NCBI GenBank assembly: GCA_964523945.1
Contig: CAZGBU010000002.1
Coordinates: 1-53,755 of the forward strand
Reading direction: 5' to 3'
DNA length: 53,755 bases
Source of the DNA: CAKTOF01 sp964523945
GTDB taxonomy: Bacteria; Bacillota; Clostridia; Oscillospirales; Oscillospiraceae
The notes under the pieces were generated by a model that searched no databases, was not told the origin of the DNA, and saw nothing but the letters and a program-made list of their open reading frames with translations. A program made the position numbers and the translations under genes. Position 1 is the stretch's first letter. The number at the start of each line of letters is the position of its first letter. This document shows positions 24,077 through 31,616 of the stretch, piece by piece.

Positions 24077-24791
24077 AACAGCGCTGATCACCGGCGGATC
24101 ACGCGGGATCGGCGAGGCAATTGCATATAGATTCGCGTCAATGGGCGCAAACATCGCCATTGTATATGCGGGCAACAGCGAGGCCGCAGTGGCGGTCTGC
24201 GTAGCGTGTACGCAGCGCTACAATGTGGATGCGCGCGCCTACCAGTGCAACGTTGCGGACTTTGCTGCGGTAAAAGAGACCGTATCGCGCATCAAGGCCG
24301 ATTTTGGGACGGTGCATATTCTTGTAAACAATGCGGGCATCACCCGCGATGGGCTGATCGCAACAATGCGGGAAGCGGACTTTGACGCGGTGGTGGACAC
24401 CAATCTCAAGGGTGCATTCAACATGATCCGCCACTGCGCGGGCCTGTTTCTCCGCAACCGCGGAGGCTGTATCATCAATATCTCTTCGGTTGCGGGCCTG
24501 ATGGGCAACGCCGGGCAGAGCAACTATGCTGCATCAAAGGCGGGGCTCGTCGGACTGACCAAGTCCGTCGCCCGTGAGCTGGCCTCGAGAGGCGTCCGCT
24601 GCAATGCCATTGCGCCGGGCTTTATTGCCACCGACATGACGGACGATCAGGGAGAAAATCCGCTGCTCCAGCAGATCCCGCTGGGCAGAATGGGCACAGC
24701 CGACGACGTGGCCGGCGCTGCGGCGTATCTGGCGACAGCCGATTATGTAACCGGCGCCGTGCTGTATGTCGACGGCGGCGTCGCGATGTGA
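24063..24791 (+). CDS. fabG: 3-oxoacyl-ACP reductase
   Basis: A 242-residue short-chain dehydrogenase that reduces 3-oxoacyl-ACP with NADPH. It shows the TGGSRGIGEAIA cofactor motif, NNAGITRD, the ISSVAG and YAASKAG catalytic segments (Ser, Tyr, Lys), and the C-terminal YVTGAVLYVDGG. The loop after TDMT is a few residues shorter than in typical FabG. ATG 24063 overlaps the fabD end by 14 bases. Confidence 0.95.
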   Translation: MLHGKTALITGGSRGIGEAIAYRFASMGANIAIVYAGNSEAAVAVCVACTQRYNVDARAYQCNVADFAAVKETVSRIKADFGTVHILVNNAGITRDGLIATMREADFDAVVDTNLKGAFNMIRHCAGLFLRNRGGCIINISSVAGLMGNAGQSNYAASKAGLVGLTKSVARELASRGVRCNAIAPGFIATDMTDDQGENPLLQQIPLGRMGTADDVAGAAAYLATADYVTGAVLYVDGGVAM

Positions 24792-24803
24792 GGAGCATAG
24801 ACT

Positions 24804-26045
24804 ATGAGTGAAATGAGAAGAGCCGTCGTCACCGGCATCGGCGCTGTTACCCCGCTGGGCAACAGCGTCGCGGAGACGTGGGAGGGGCTGAAGTCTGGTA
24901 GAAACGGTATTGGCCTCATCACCCGCTTTGACACGGAGAAATTCAAGGCCAAGCTTGCCGCCGAGGTCAAAGACTTTGATCCGGCGGCGTACATGGATGT
25001 GAATGAGACGCTGCGCACCGACCGGTGCACACAGTTGGCCGTCGCCGCGGCACAGCAGGCAATGGATGAGAGCGGCATCGCCGGTACGGTTGAGCCGGAG
25101 CGGTTTTCGGTTCTGTTCGGCACCGGCATCGGCGGCATTGAGACCTTTGAAAAGGAGCACACCAAGCTGCTTGAGCGGGGGCCGCGGCGTGTCTCGCCGC
25201 TGTTTGTCCCCATGATGATCGCCAATATGCCGGCTGGAATGATTGCAATCCGTCACGACTGCCGCGGTGCAGCCATGCCGGCCGTCACGGCCTGTGCCTC
25301 TGGTTCAAACGCCATTGGCGAGGCGCTGCGCCTGATCCGCCACGGCTATACCGATGCGGTGATCACCGGCGGCGCGGAGGCGGCTGTGACCGCATCCGCC
25401 GTGGCGGGCTTTGTGAACATGCAGGCGCTGTCGGTTTCGACCGATCCAAACGCCGCTTCGCTGCCGTTTGACCGGCGCAGAGCCGGCTTTGTGATCGGCG
25501 AGGGCGCGGCAGCGCTGGTACTGGAGGAATATGAGCACGCCAAAGCACGCGGCGCGAAGATCTACGGCGAGATCTGCGGCTACGGCGTTACCTGCGACGC
25601 CTATCACATTACCGCACCGCATCCAGAGGCGCGCGGCGCTGCGCGCGCCATGGCTGACGCGCTGCATGAGGCTGGATATACTGCCGGTGAAACCCTGTAT
25701 ATCAACGCCCATGGAACCGGCACGCCGATGAATGATGCGTTGGAGATCCTGGCGATCAAAAAGACGCTCGGCGAGGCGGATGCGCACCGTGCCTATGTCA
25801 GCTCAACCAAGTCGATGACGGGACATATGCTCGGTGCGGCGGGGGCAATCGAGGCCATTGCCTGTCTGCTCGCGCTTGGCGAGGGCATTGTCCCGCCCAC
25901 CATCAACCTGCACGACCAGGACGAATCGTGCGACCTCAACTGTGTGCCGCTCACTGCGGTCAAAGCTGACCTCACAGTGGCGCTCTCCAATTCCCTGGGC
26001 TTCGGCGGCCACAACGCCTGCCTCGCCTTCAGAAAGGTGGAGTGA
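24804..26045 (+). CDS. fabF: 3-oxoacyl-ACP synthase II (KAS II)
   Basis: A 413-residue thiolase-fold condensing enzyme that elongates acyl-ACP with malonyl-ACP. The catalytic triad is visible: Cys in TACASGSNAIG (~163), His in NAHGTGTPMND (~302) and His in SMTGHMLGAAGAIEA (~338). The C-terminus NSLGFGGHNACLAF is typical. ATG 24804 follows GAGGAGC. No fabH-like initiating synthase is present in this operon. Confidence 0.96.
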   Translation: MSEMRRAVVTGIGAVTPLGNSVAETWEGLKSGRNGIGLITRFDTEKFKAKLAAEVKDFDPAAYMDVNETLRTDRCTQLAVAAAQQAMDESGIAGTVEPERFSVLFGTGIGGIETFEKEHTKLLERGPRRVSPLFVPMMIANMPAGMIAIRHDCRGAAMPAVTACASGSNAIGEALRLIRHGYTDAVITGGAEAAVTASAVAGFVNMQALSVSTDPNAASLPFDRRRAGFVIGEGAAALVLEEYEHAKARGAKIYGEICGYGVTCDAYHITAPHPEARGAARAMADALHEAGYTAGETLYINAHGTGTPMNDALEILAIKKTLGEADAHRAYVSSTKSMTGHMLGAAGAIEAIACLLALGEGIVPPTINLHDQDESCDLNCVPLTAVKADLTVALSNSLGFGGHNACLAFRKVE

Positions 26046-26049
26046 GAAC

Positions 26050-26478
26050 ATGACCGAAGAGGATATCCGCAAGTATGCCTCTCTGATGAGCGAGCTTGGT
26101 CTCACCGGCCTTGAGATCTCCGAGGGAGGACAGGTCGTCCGGCTCGAGCGCACGCTCTCTGCCGCGACAGCCACACCAACAGCGTCGGCTGCCGTACCGG
26201 CTGCGGTTGCTGTGGCCCCGGCAGCCGTCGCGGGCAAGCCGTATGTCAGCGTCAAATCGCCTATCGTCGGCGTATTTTATGCTGCGCCCGCCGAGAACGC
26301 CGACCCCTATGTGGCTGTCGGCGACCGCGTGAAAAAGGGACAGACGCTCTGCATAATAGAGGCCATGAAGCTCATGAACGAGATCACCGCCGAAGAAGAC
26401 GGCGTCATCACGGAAATCTGCGTGACGAACGGCCAGGTGGTCGAGTTCGGCACGGAGCTGTTCCGCATTGGGAGGTAA
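26050..26478 (+). CDS. accB: Biotin carboxyl carrier protein of acetyl-CoA carboxylase
   Basis: A 142-residue protein with an N-terminal helical region, an Ala/Pro/Thr-rich linker (residues ~37-62) and a biotinyl domain with SPIVGVFY and the biotinylation motif IEAMKLMNE (Lys ~108). BirA, encoded at 10.1 kb, would biotinylate it. It carries carboxyl groups from AccC to AccAD. It starts five bases after fabF. Confidence 0.95.
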   Translation: MTEEDIRKYASLMSELGLTGLEISEGGQVVRLERTLSAATATPTASAAVPAAVAVAPAAVAGKPYVSVKSPIVGVFYAAPAENADPYVAVGDRVKKGQTLCIIEAMKLMNEITAEEDGVITEICVTNGQVVEFGTELFRIGR

Positions 26479-26481
26479 CGC

Positions 26482-26898
26482 ATGGACCGCAGTGAAATCA
26501 TGAAGATCCTGCCGCACCGTGATGATATGCTCCTGCTCGACGAGGCCGAGTGTGTGGACGGTACGGCGCACGGACGCTATACCGTCCGCGGCGATGAATT
26601 TTTCCTGCGCGGGCATTTCCCCGCCAATCCGATTGTCCCCGGCGTCATCCTGTGTGAGATTCTGGCCCAGTCGGCCTGTGTGCTGATGGGAGAGACGCTG
26701 CGCGAAGAACAGCTCCCGGTGTACACAGGACTGGATCATGTCAGGTTCCGCTCGCCCGTGCGGCCCGGCGACACCATCGAAACGAGCTGCCGCATCAAAC
26801 GGGTAAAGCATCCGTTCTATTTCGCAGAGGGGACGGTGTCCGTCGGGGACCGGCTGTGCGTGAGCGCGGAGTTCTCCTTTGCGATTACGGGGGCGTAG
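26482..26898 (+). CDS. fabZ: 3-hydroxyacyl-ACP dehydratase
   Basis: A 138-residue hot-dog-fold enzyme that dehydrates 3-hydroxyacyl-ACP to the trans-2-enoyl form. ILPHRDDMLLLDE and RGHFPANPIVPGVILCE carry the catalytic His (~48) and Glu (~62). It sits between accB and accC, three bases after accB and two before accC. Confidence 0.95.
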   Translation: MDRSEIMKILPHRDDMLLLDEAECVDGTAHGRYTVRGDEFFLRGHFPANPIVPGVILCEILAQSACVLMGETLREEQLPVYTGLDHVRFRSPVRPGDTIETSCRIKRVKHPFYFAEGTVSVGDRLCVSAEFSFAITGA

Positions 26899-26900
26899 CC

Positions 26901-28208
26901 ATGTTTTCCAAAATTCTCATTGCAAACCGCGGCGAAATCGCGGTGCGCATCATCCGCGCCTGCAAGGAGATGGGCGTCGCCACCGTGGCGGTATACTCCG
27001 AGGCCGACCGGCAGGCACTGCATGTGGCGCTGGCGGACCAGAGCTTCTGTATCGGCGAGAGCGAGGCGTCAAAGAGCTATCTGAATGAGAACCAGATCAT
27101 CAGCGCGGCCAAGCTTGCCGGCGCGCAGGCCATTCACCCCGGTTATGGCTTCCTGTCTGAAAACGCGCATTTTGCCCGGCTGTGCGAGAGAAACGGCATC
27201 GCATTCATCGGTCCGGATCCCAAGAATATGGAACGGCTCAGCGACAAGGCGATTTTAAAAGAGCTTGCCCGCGATGCGGGGCTGGCGGTGATCCCGGGGA
27301 CGGGCGCGGTGGACTCTGTGGAGGAGGCAAAGCGCGCGGCTGTCCGGATCGGCTATCCTGTGATGCTGAAAGCCAGTGCCGGCGGCGGCGGGCGGGGGAT
27401 TCGTCTCGTGCGTGCCGAAGGTGAAATGGAAGACGCCTATCTGCAGGCGACGTCGGAGGCGATTGCCGCGTTTGGCGACGGCAGCGTCTATCTGGAAAAG
27501 TATATTTTCCCGGCCCGGCACGTTGAGCTGCAGATGCTCGCCGACGAGCATGGAAATGTCGTCTGCCTGGGCGAGCGTGATTGCTCGCTGCAGCGGCACA
27601 ATCAGAAGCTGATCGAGGAAACACCGTCTCCCGCGGTCAGCCCGGCGCAGCGTCAGCGCATCATATCCGCGGCTGTGGCGGCGGTAAAGCAGCTCAGTTA
27701 TGTGGGCGCCGGTACGCTGGAGTTCCTGCTCGACGCTGACGGGAACTTTTGGTTCATGGAGATGAACGTGCGGCTGCAGGTGGAGCACTGTGTGACCGAG
27801 ATGCTCACCGGCATCGACCTGGTCAAGTGGCAGATCCGCATTGCGGCGGGCATCCCGCTGGACTTCCGGCAGGAGGACATCCCCATGCGCGGCTGTGCGA
27901 TCGAGTGCCGCATCAATGCACTCAACTGCGGCACGCTGAGCATGCTGCATGTCCCTGGCGGACCGTCCGTACGCTTTGACACGGCACTGATCGAGGGAAC
28001 GAGCGTGCCGCCGTATTACGACCCGCTGCTCGGCAAGCTGGTCGTATATGCCAAGACCAGGGAGGAGACACTGCGCAAGCTGCGCGCCGCGCTCTGCGAG
28101 CTGGTGATCGAGGGCATACCGTCCAACATAGAAGAACAGCTCCGGATTGTCGAGGATGAGAGATTTGCGTCCGGCCAATATGATTTGTCGTTTATGGGAA
28201 ACGGGTGA
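26901..28208 (+). CDS. accC: Biotin carboxylase subunit of acetyl-CoA carboxylase
   Basis: A 435-residue ATP-grasp enzyme that carboxylates AccB-biotin with bicarbonate and ATP. It has KILIANRGEIAVRIIRACKE, HPGYGFLSENAHFA, the glycine-rich ATP loop KASAGGGGRGIRLV and FMEMNVRLQVEHCVTEM. The open frame extends upstream into fabZ, but ATG 26901 gives the standard N-terminus. The protein lacks the later BCCP domain, as expected for a separate-subunit system. Confidence 0.95.
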   Translation: MFSKILIANRGEIAVRIIRACKEMGVATVAVYSEADRQALHVALADQSFCIGESEASKSYLNENQIISAAKLAGAQAIHPGYGFLSENAHFARLCERNGIAFIGPDPKNMERLSDKAILKELARDAGLAVIPGTGAVDSVEEAKRAAVRIGYPVMLKASAGGGGRGIRLVRAEGEMEDAYLQATSEAIAAFGDGSVYLEKYIFPARHVELQMLADEHGNVVCLGERDCSLQRHNQKLIEETPSPAVSPAQRQRIISAAVAAVKQLSYVGAGTLEFLLDADGNFWFMEMNVRLQVEHCVTEMLTGIDLVKWQIRIAAGIPLDFRQEDIPMRGCAIECRINALNCGTLSMLHVPGGPSVRFDTALIEGTSVPPYYDPLLGKLVVYAKTREETLRKLRAALCELVIEGIPSNIEEQLRIVEDERFASGQYDLSFMGNG

Positions 28209-28212
28209 AGCA

Positions 28213-29064
28213 ATGGAATTGATCAAGTTTTTAAAGCCGAAAAATCAGCTCGAGGAAGGCGGCCGCAGCGCAGCGGCAGTTCAGCAGGATGCCGGCGAGC
28301 CGGAGAAGAGCTGCCCGAACTGCCGCAAGGATATCCCGCTCAGCCGGCTGATTGCAAACAATCTCGTCTGTCCCTGCGGCTACCACTTCCGCATGAAAGC
28401 GCGCCAGCGCATTGAGCTGATCGCTGACAAGGGCAGCTTCAGCGAGCTGTATGCCGAAATCTGCGCGGGTAATCCGCTTGATTTTGCCGGCTATCAGGAA
28501 AAGGTTGCGTCGATCCGCACGGCAAGCGGCGAACCCGAGGCGGTTGTCTGCGGAACGGCTCGGATCGGCGGCCAGAGCTGCTGCCTGTTCGTCATGGAGC
28601 CATATTTCATGATGGGCAGCATGGGCTGCGCTGTGGGCGAAAAGATCGCTTCCCTGTTTGAATACGCTGCTGAACGCCGGCTTCCGGTGGTTGGGTTCAC
28701 CGTCTCCGGCGGGGCGCGCATGCAGGAAGGGCTGCTCTCCCTGATGCAGATGGCGAAGACGAGCGCTGCGGTCAAACGGCACAGCGACGTGGGACTTCTG
28801 TATGTCGCCGTGCTGACCGACCCGACCACCGGCGGTGTGACCGCAAGTTTTGCGATGGAGGCAGATATCCTGCTGGCCGAGCCGGGGGCAACCGTGGGCT
28901 TCGCCGGGGCGCGGGTCATCGAGCAGACGACCCGCAAATCCCTGCCCAAGGGCTTTCAGAAAGCGGAATTCGTACTGGAGCACGGCTTCCTGGACGGTAT
29001 CGTCCCCCGCTCCCAACAAAAGGAGCTGTTGGCCGAGCTTCTCAGGCTGCATAACGGAGGGTGA
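28213..29064 (+). CDS. accD: Acetyl-CoA carboxylase carboxyltransferase subunit beta
   Basis: A 283-residue crotonase-like subunit that, with AccA, transfers the carboxyl group to acetyl-CoA. The N-terminal zinc ribbon has CPNC but its second half reads CPC rather than the usual C-x2-C, one residue short. The carboxyltransferase core has MEPYFMMGSMGCAVGEKI, GGARMQEGLLSLMQM and TDPTTGGVTASFAM. Zinc binding may still occur with altered geometry. ATG 28213 lies four bases after accC. Confidence 0.94.
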   Translation: MELIKFLKPKNQLEEGGRSAAAVQQDAGEPEKSCPNCRKDIPLSRLIANNLVCPCGYHFRMKARQRIELIADKGSFSELYAEICAGNPLDFAGYQEKVASIRTASGEPEAVVCGTARIGGQSCCLFVMEPYFMMGSMGCAVGEKIASLFEYAAERRLPVVGFTVSGGARMQEGLLSLMQMAKTSAAVKRHSDVGLLYVAVLTDPTTGGVTASFAMEADILLAEPGATVGFAGARVIEQTTRKSLPKGFQKAEFVLEHGFLDGIVPRSQQKELLAELLRLHNGG

Positions 29065-29067
29065 ACC

Positions 29068-29859
29068 ATGAGCACGGAAGCTTATGCACGGGTGAAGCTG
29101 GCCCGCGACAACAGCCGGCCCACAGGGCTCGACTATATCAACAACATCTTCAAGGGATTCATCGAGTTGCACGGCGACCGCCGCTATGCCGATGATCCTG
29201 CTGTCGTCGGCGGCATTGCGCGGCTGGACGGCGTCCCGGTTACCGTGATTGCCATCGAGAAGGGGCACACGGCGAAAGAGCGCGCACGCCGCAATTTCGG
29301 CGCGCCCAATCCGGAGGGCTATCGCAAGGCACTGCGCCTGATGAAGCAGGCTGAGAAATTCGGCCGCCCGGTGATCTGCTTTGTTGACACCTCGGGCGCC
29401 TACTGCGGCATCGATGCGGAAGCGCGCGGCCAGGGCCAGGCGATTGCGGAAAACCTGATGGAGATGTCGACGCTCTGCGTACCCATCATTTCGATCCTGA
29501 TCGGCGAGGGCGGCAGCGGCGGTGCGCTTGCGCTGGCCGTGGCAGATCGGGTGTGGATGCTGCAGAACGCGGTCTACTCCGTGATCTCGCCCGAGGGCTG
29601 TGCAAGCATTCTCTGGCGCGATTCCGCCATGGCTGCTGCCGCAGCGGAGAGCCTTAAGCTGACCGCAGAGGATGCCCTGCGGCTCGGCGTCATCGAACGG
29701 ATTCTCTCGGAGAACGGCCTGGGCAAAAAAGAATTCTACGACCGCATCCGCACGCTGCTGACCGAGGAGCTCGGCGCGCTGACCGGCGATCTGGATCTGG
29801 TCGGCAAGCGATATCAACGGTTCCGCCGCATCGGTGCCGATGCGGTGGTGAAGGAGTAA
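29068..29859 (+). CDS. accA: Acetyl-CoA carboxylase carboxyltransferase subunit alpha
   Basis: A 263-residue crotonase-fold partner of AccD. Typical segments are FIELHGDRRYADDPAVVGGI, GAPNPEGYRKALRLMKQAEKF, CFVDTSGAYCGIDAEARGQG and IGEGGSGGALALAVADRV. It lacks the long N-terminal extension of E. coli AccA, as in many Firmicutes. It starts three bases after accD and ends two bases before the ligase gene. Confidence 0.95.
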   Translation: MSTEAYARVKLARDNSRPTGLDYINNIFKGFIELHGDRRYADDPAVVGGIARLDGVPVTVIAIEKGHTAKERARRNFGAPNPEGYRKALRLMKQAEKFGRPVICFVDTSGAYCGIDAEARGQGQAIAENLMEMSTLCVPIISILIGEGGSGGALALAVADRVWMLQNAVYSVISPEGCASILWRDSAMAAAAAESLKLTAEDALRLGVIERILSENGLGKKEFYDRIRTLLTEELGALTGDLDLVGKRYQRFRRIGADAVVKE

Positions 29860-29861
29860 CT

Positions 29862-31490
29862 ATGAGCATTTACCAAAAATTCTGCACCGAGCTGACGGAT
29901 GAAAACGGCAGCCTTCGTAAGCTCACGCTGCATTATCCCGACAACTTCAATTTCGGCTATGACGTCGTCGACGCGATTGCCGATGAGACGCTGGAGCACA
30001 GGGCCATTGTCTGGTGCAACGTCGAAAATGAGGAGCATATCTTTACATTCTCCGATATCAAACGCTACAGCAACCAGATGGCAAACGTGTTCCGGAACGC
30101 AGGCATCGGGCGCGGTGACCGGGTGCTGCTTGTGCTCAAGCGGCACTACGAGTACTGGTTTGCCGCCATGGCGCTGCACAAGTTGGGCGCGGTCATGATC
30201 CCTGCAACGCACATGCTGACGGTGCGCGATTTTGTCTACCGCATTCAGGCGGCCGATGTAAAAGCCATCGTCTGCACAACGCTTGACGAAGTGCCGGAGA
30301 AAATTCTGGCAGCGCTTGCGCAGACGAACGCCAAGCCGAAGCTCTGGTGCGTGCAGGCGGATGTGGACGGCTTTGAAAACCTGACGACAGCGATGGCGGG
30401 CGAAAGCGAGGTTTTCCCGCGCGTCGAAACACTGGTCACCGATCCGATGGTGTTGTATTTCACCTCCGGTACGACGGGCCATCCCAAGGGCGTCATCCAC
30501 GACCACAGCTACCCGCTCGCACACATTGTCACGGCAAAGTACTGGCAGCAGGCCGAGGACGGCGGGCTGCACTTTACCGTTGCCGAAACAGGCTGGGCGA
30601 AAGCCTCGTGGGGGTTCTATGGGGCATGGCTTGTGGGCAGTGCGGTCATGGTCTATGATTTTGACAATTTTGAGCCGCGGCAGCTCACGGCTGTTGTCAA
30701 CCGCTACGGTGTGACGAGCTTCTGTGCGCCGCCGACGGTTTACCGCTACCTGGTGCGCAAGGGCATTCCCGATATGCCAACCCTGTGGCATGCAACCACC
30801 GCAGGCGAGACGCTTGCACCGGAAGTGTTCCGCAAATTCACCGAACGCACGGGCCTGCCGCTATATGAGGGCTACGGTCAGACCGAGACCACGCTTCTGA
30901 TGGCGAATTTCAGGGGCATTGAGCCGGCGGCCGGCTCGATGGGAACCGTGTCGCCGTTTTACAACATCGAGTTGCGCGGCAAGGACGGCGGCCCCGTGCC
31001 GGTCGGCGAGATCGGCGAGGTCGTGGTCGTCCCGCCTGCGGATGGCCGGCAGCCGGGCGTTTTCACGGCATATCTGGACAACGCCGAGCAGTATGCATAT
31101 GTCTGGCGCGGCGGCGTGTACCACACCGGCGACGCCGCCTATATGGACGAAAATGGACGCTTCTGGTTCAGCGGCCGCTTCGACGACATCATTAAAACCA
31201 GCGGGTTCCGTGTCGGCCCCTACGAGGTGGAGAATATTCTGATGGAGCATCCGGCTGTCGTGGAGTGCAGCGTCATCGGCGTGCCGGATCCACTGCGCGG
31301 CCAGGCGATTAAGGCCATCGTTGTGCCAGGTCAGGGCTATGCCCCGACAAAAGAGCTGGCGCAGGAGATCCGCGAATTCTGTAATCGGCGGCTTGCTGAA
31401 TACAAGTGGGTCCGCATGGTGGAATTCACAGAGGAAATGCCGAAGACCATCAGCGGGAAAATCCAAAAATACGTGCAGCGCAGCATGTGA
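29862..31490 (+). CDS. AMP-forming acyl-CoA synthetase (medium-chain/ACSM-like)
   Basis: A 542-residue adenylate-forming ligase. Core motifs are YFTSGTTGHPKGVIHDH (~residue 205), YEGYGQTETTL (~340), FSGRFDDIIKTSGFRVGPYE (~450) and the catalytic Lys in MPKTISGKIQK at the C-terminus. It activates a carboxylic acid with ATP and CoA. Sitting last in the fatty-acid operon, two bases after accA, it may activate exogenous fatty or branched acids as primers or for incorporation. The exact acid is not predictable. Confidence 0.88.
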   Translation: MSIYQKFCTELTDENGSLRKLTLHYPDNFNFGYDVVDAIADETLEHRAIVWCNVENEEHIFTFSDIKRYSNQMANVFRNAGIGRGDRVLLVLKRHYEYWFAAMALHKLGAVMIPATHMLTVRDFVYRIQAADVKAIVCTTLDEVPEKILAALAQTNAKPKLWCVQADVDGFENLTTAMAGESEVFPRVETLVTDPMVLYFTSGTTGHPKGVIHDHSYPLAHIVTAKYWQQAEDGGLHFTVAETGWAKASWGFYGAWLVGSAVMVYDFDNFEPRQLTAVVNRYGVTSFCAPPTVYRYLVRKGIPDMPTLWHATTAGETLAPEVFRKFTERTGLPLYEGYGQTETTLLMANFRGIEPAAGSMGTVSPFYNIELRGKDGGPVPVGEIGEVVVVPPADGRQPGVFTAYLDNAEQYAYVWRGGVYHTGDAAYMDENGRFWFSGRFDDIIKTSGFRVGPYEVENILMEHPAVVECSVIGVPDPLRGQAIKAIVVPGQGYAPTKELAQEIREFCNRRLAEYKWVRMVEFTEEMPKTISGKIQKYVQRSM

Positions 31491-31524
31491 TGCCGCTGCC
31501 GCCGCCGTATGGGACAGGTGTCGA

Positions 31525-31553
31525 TTGCATTTTTGTGTGGAATGTGGCATAAT
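31525..31553 (+). promoter_or_regulatory. Promoter of the PAS regulator gene
   Basis: TTGCAT (31525-31530), 17 bp, CATAAT (31548-31553). It separates the regulator from the fatty-acid operon, which has no obvious terminator before it. Confidence 0.6.
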
Positions 31554-31573
31554 GAAATACATGTTATTGCCAT

Positions 31574-31595
31574 AATCCGTTCACCGGAACGGATT
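31574..31595 (+). promoter_or_regulatory. Perfect inverted repeat in the PAS regulator leader
   Basis: AATCCGTTC - ACCG - GAACGGATT, a 9-bp perfect dyad between the promoter and the ribosome-binding site. It could be an operator for autoregulation or an RNA hairpin near the start. Confidence 0.5.
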
Positions 31596-31616
31596 GTTCC
31601 ACGCGAAGGAGATGCT

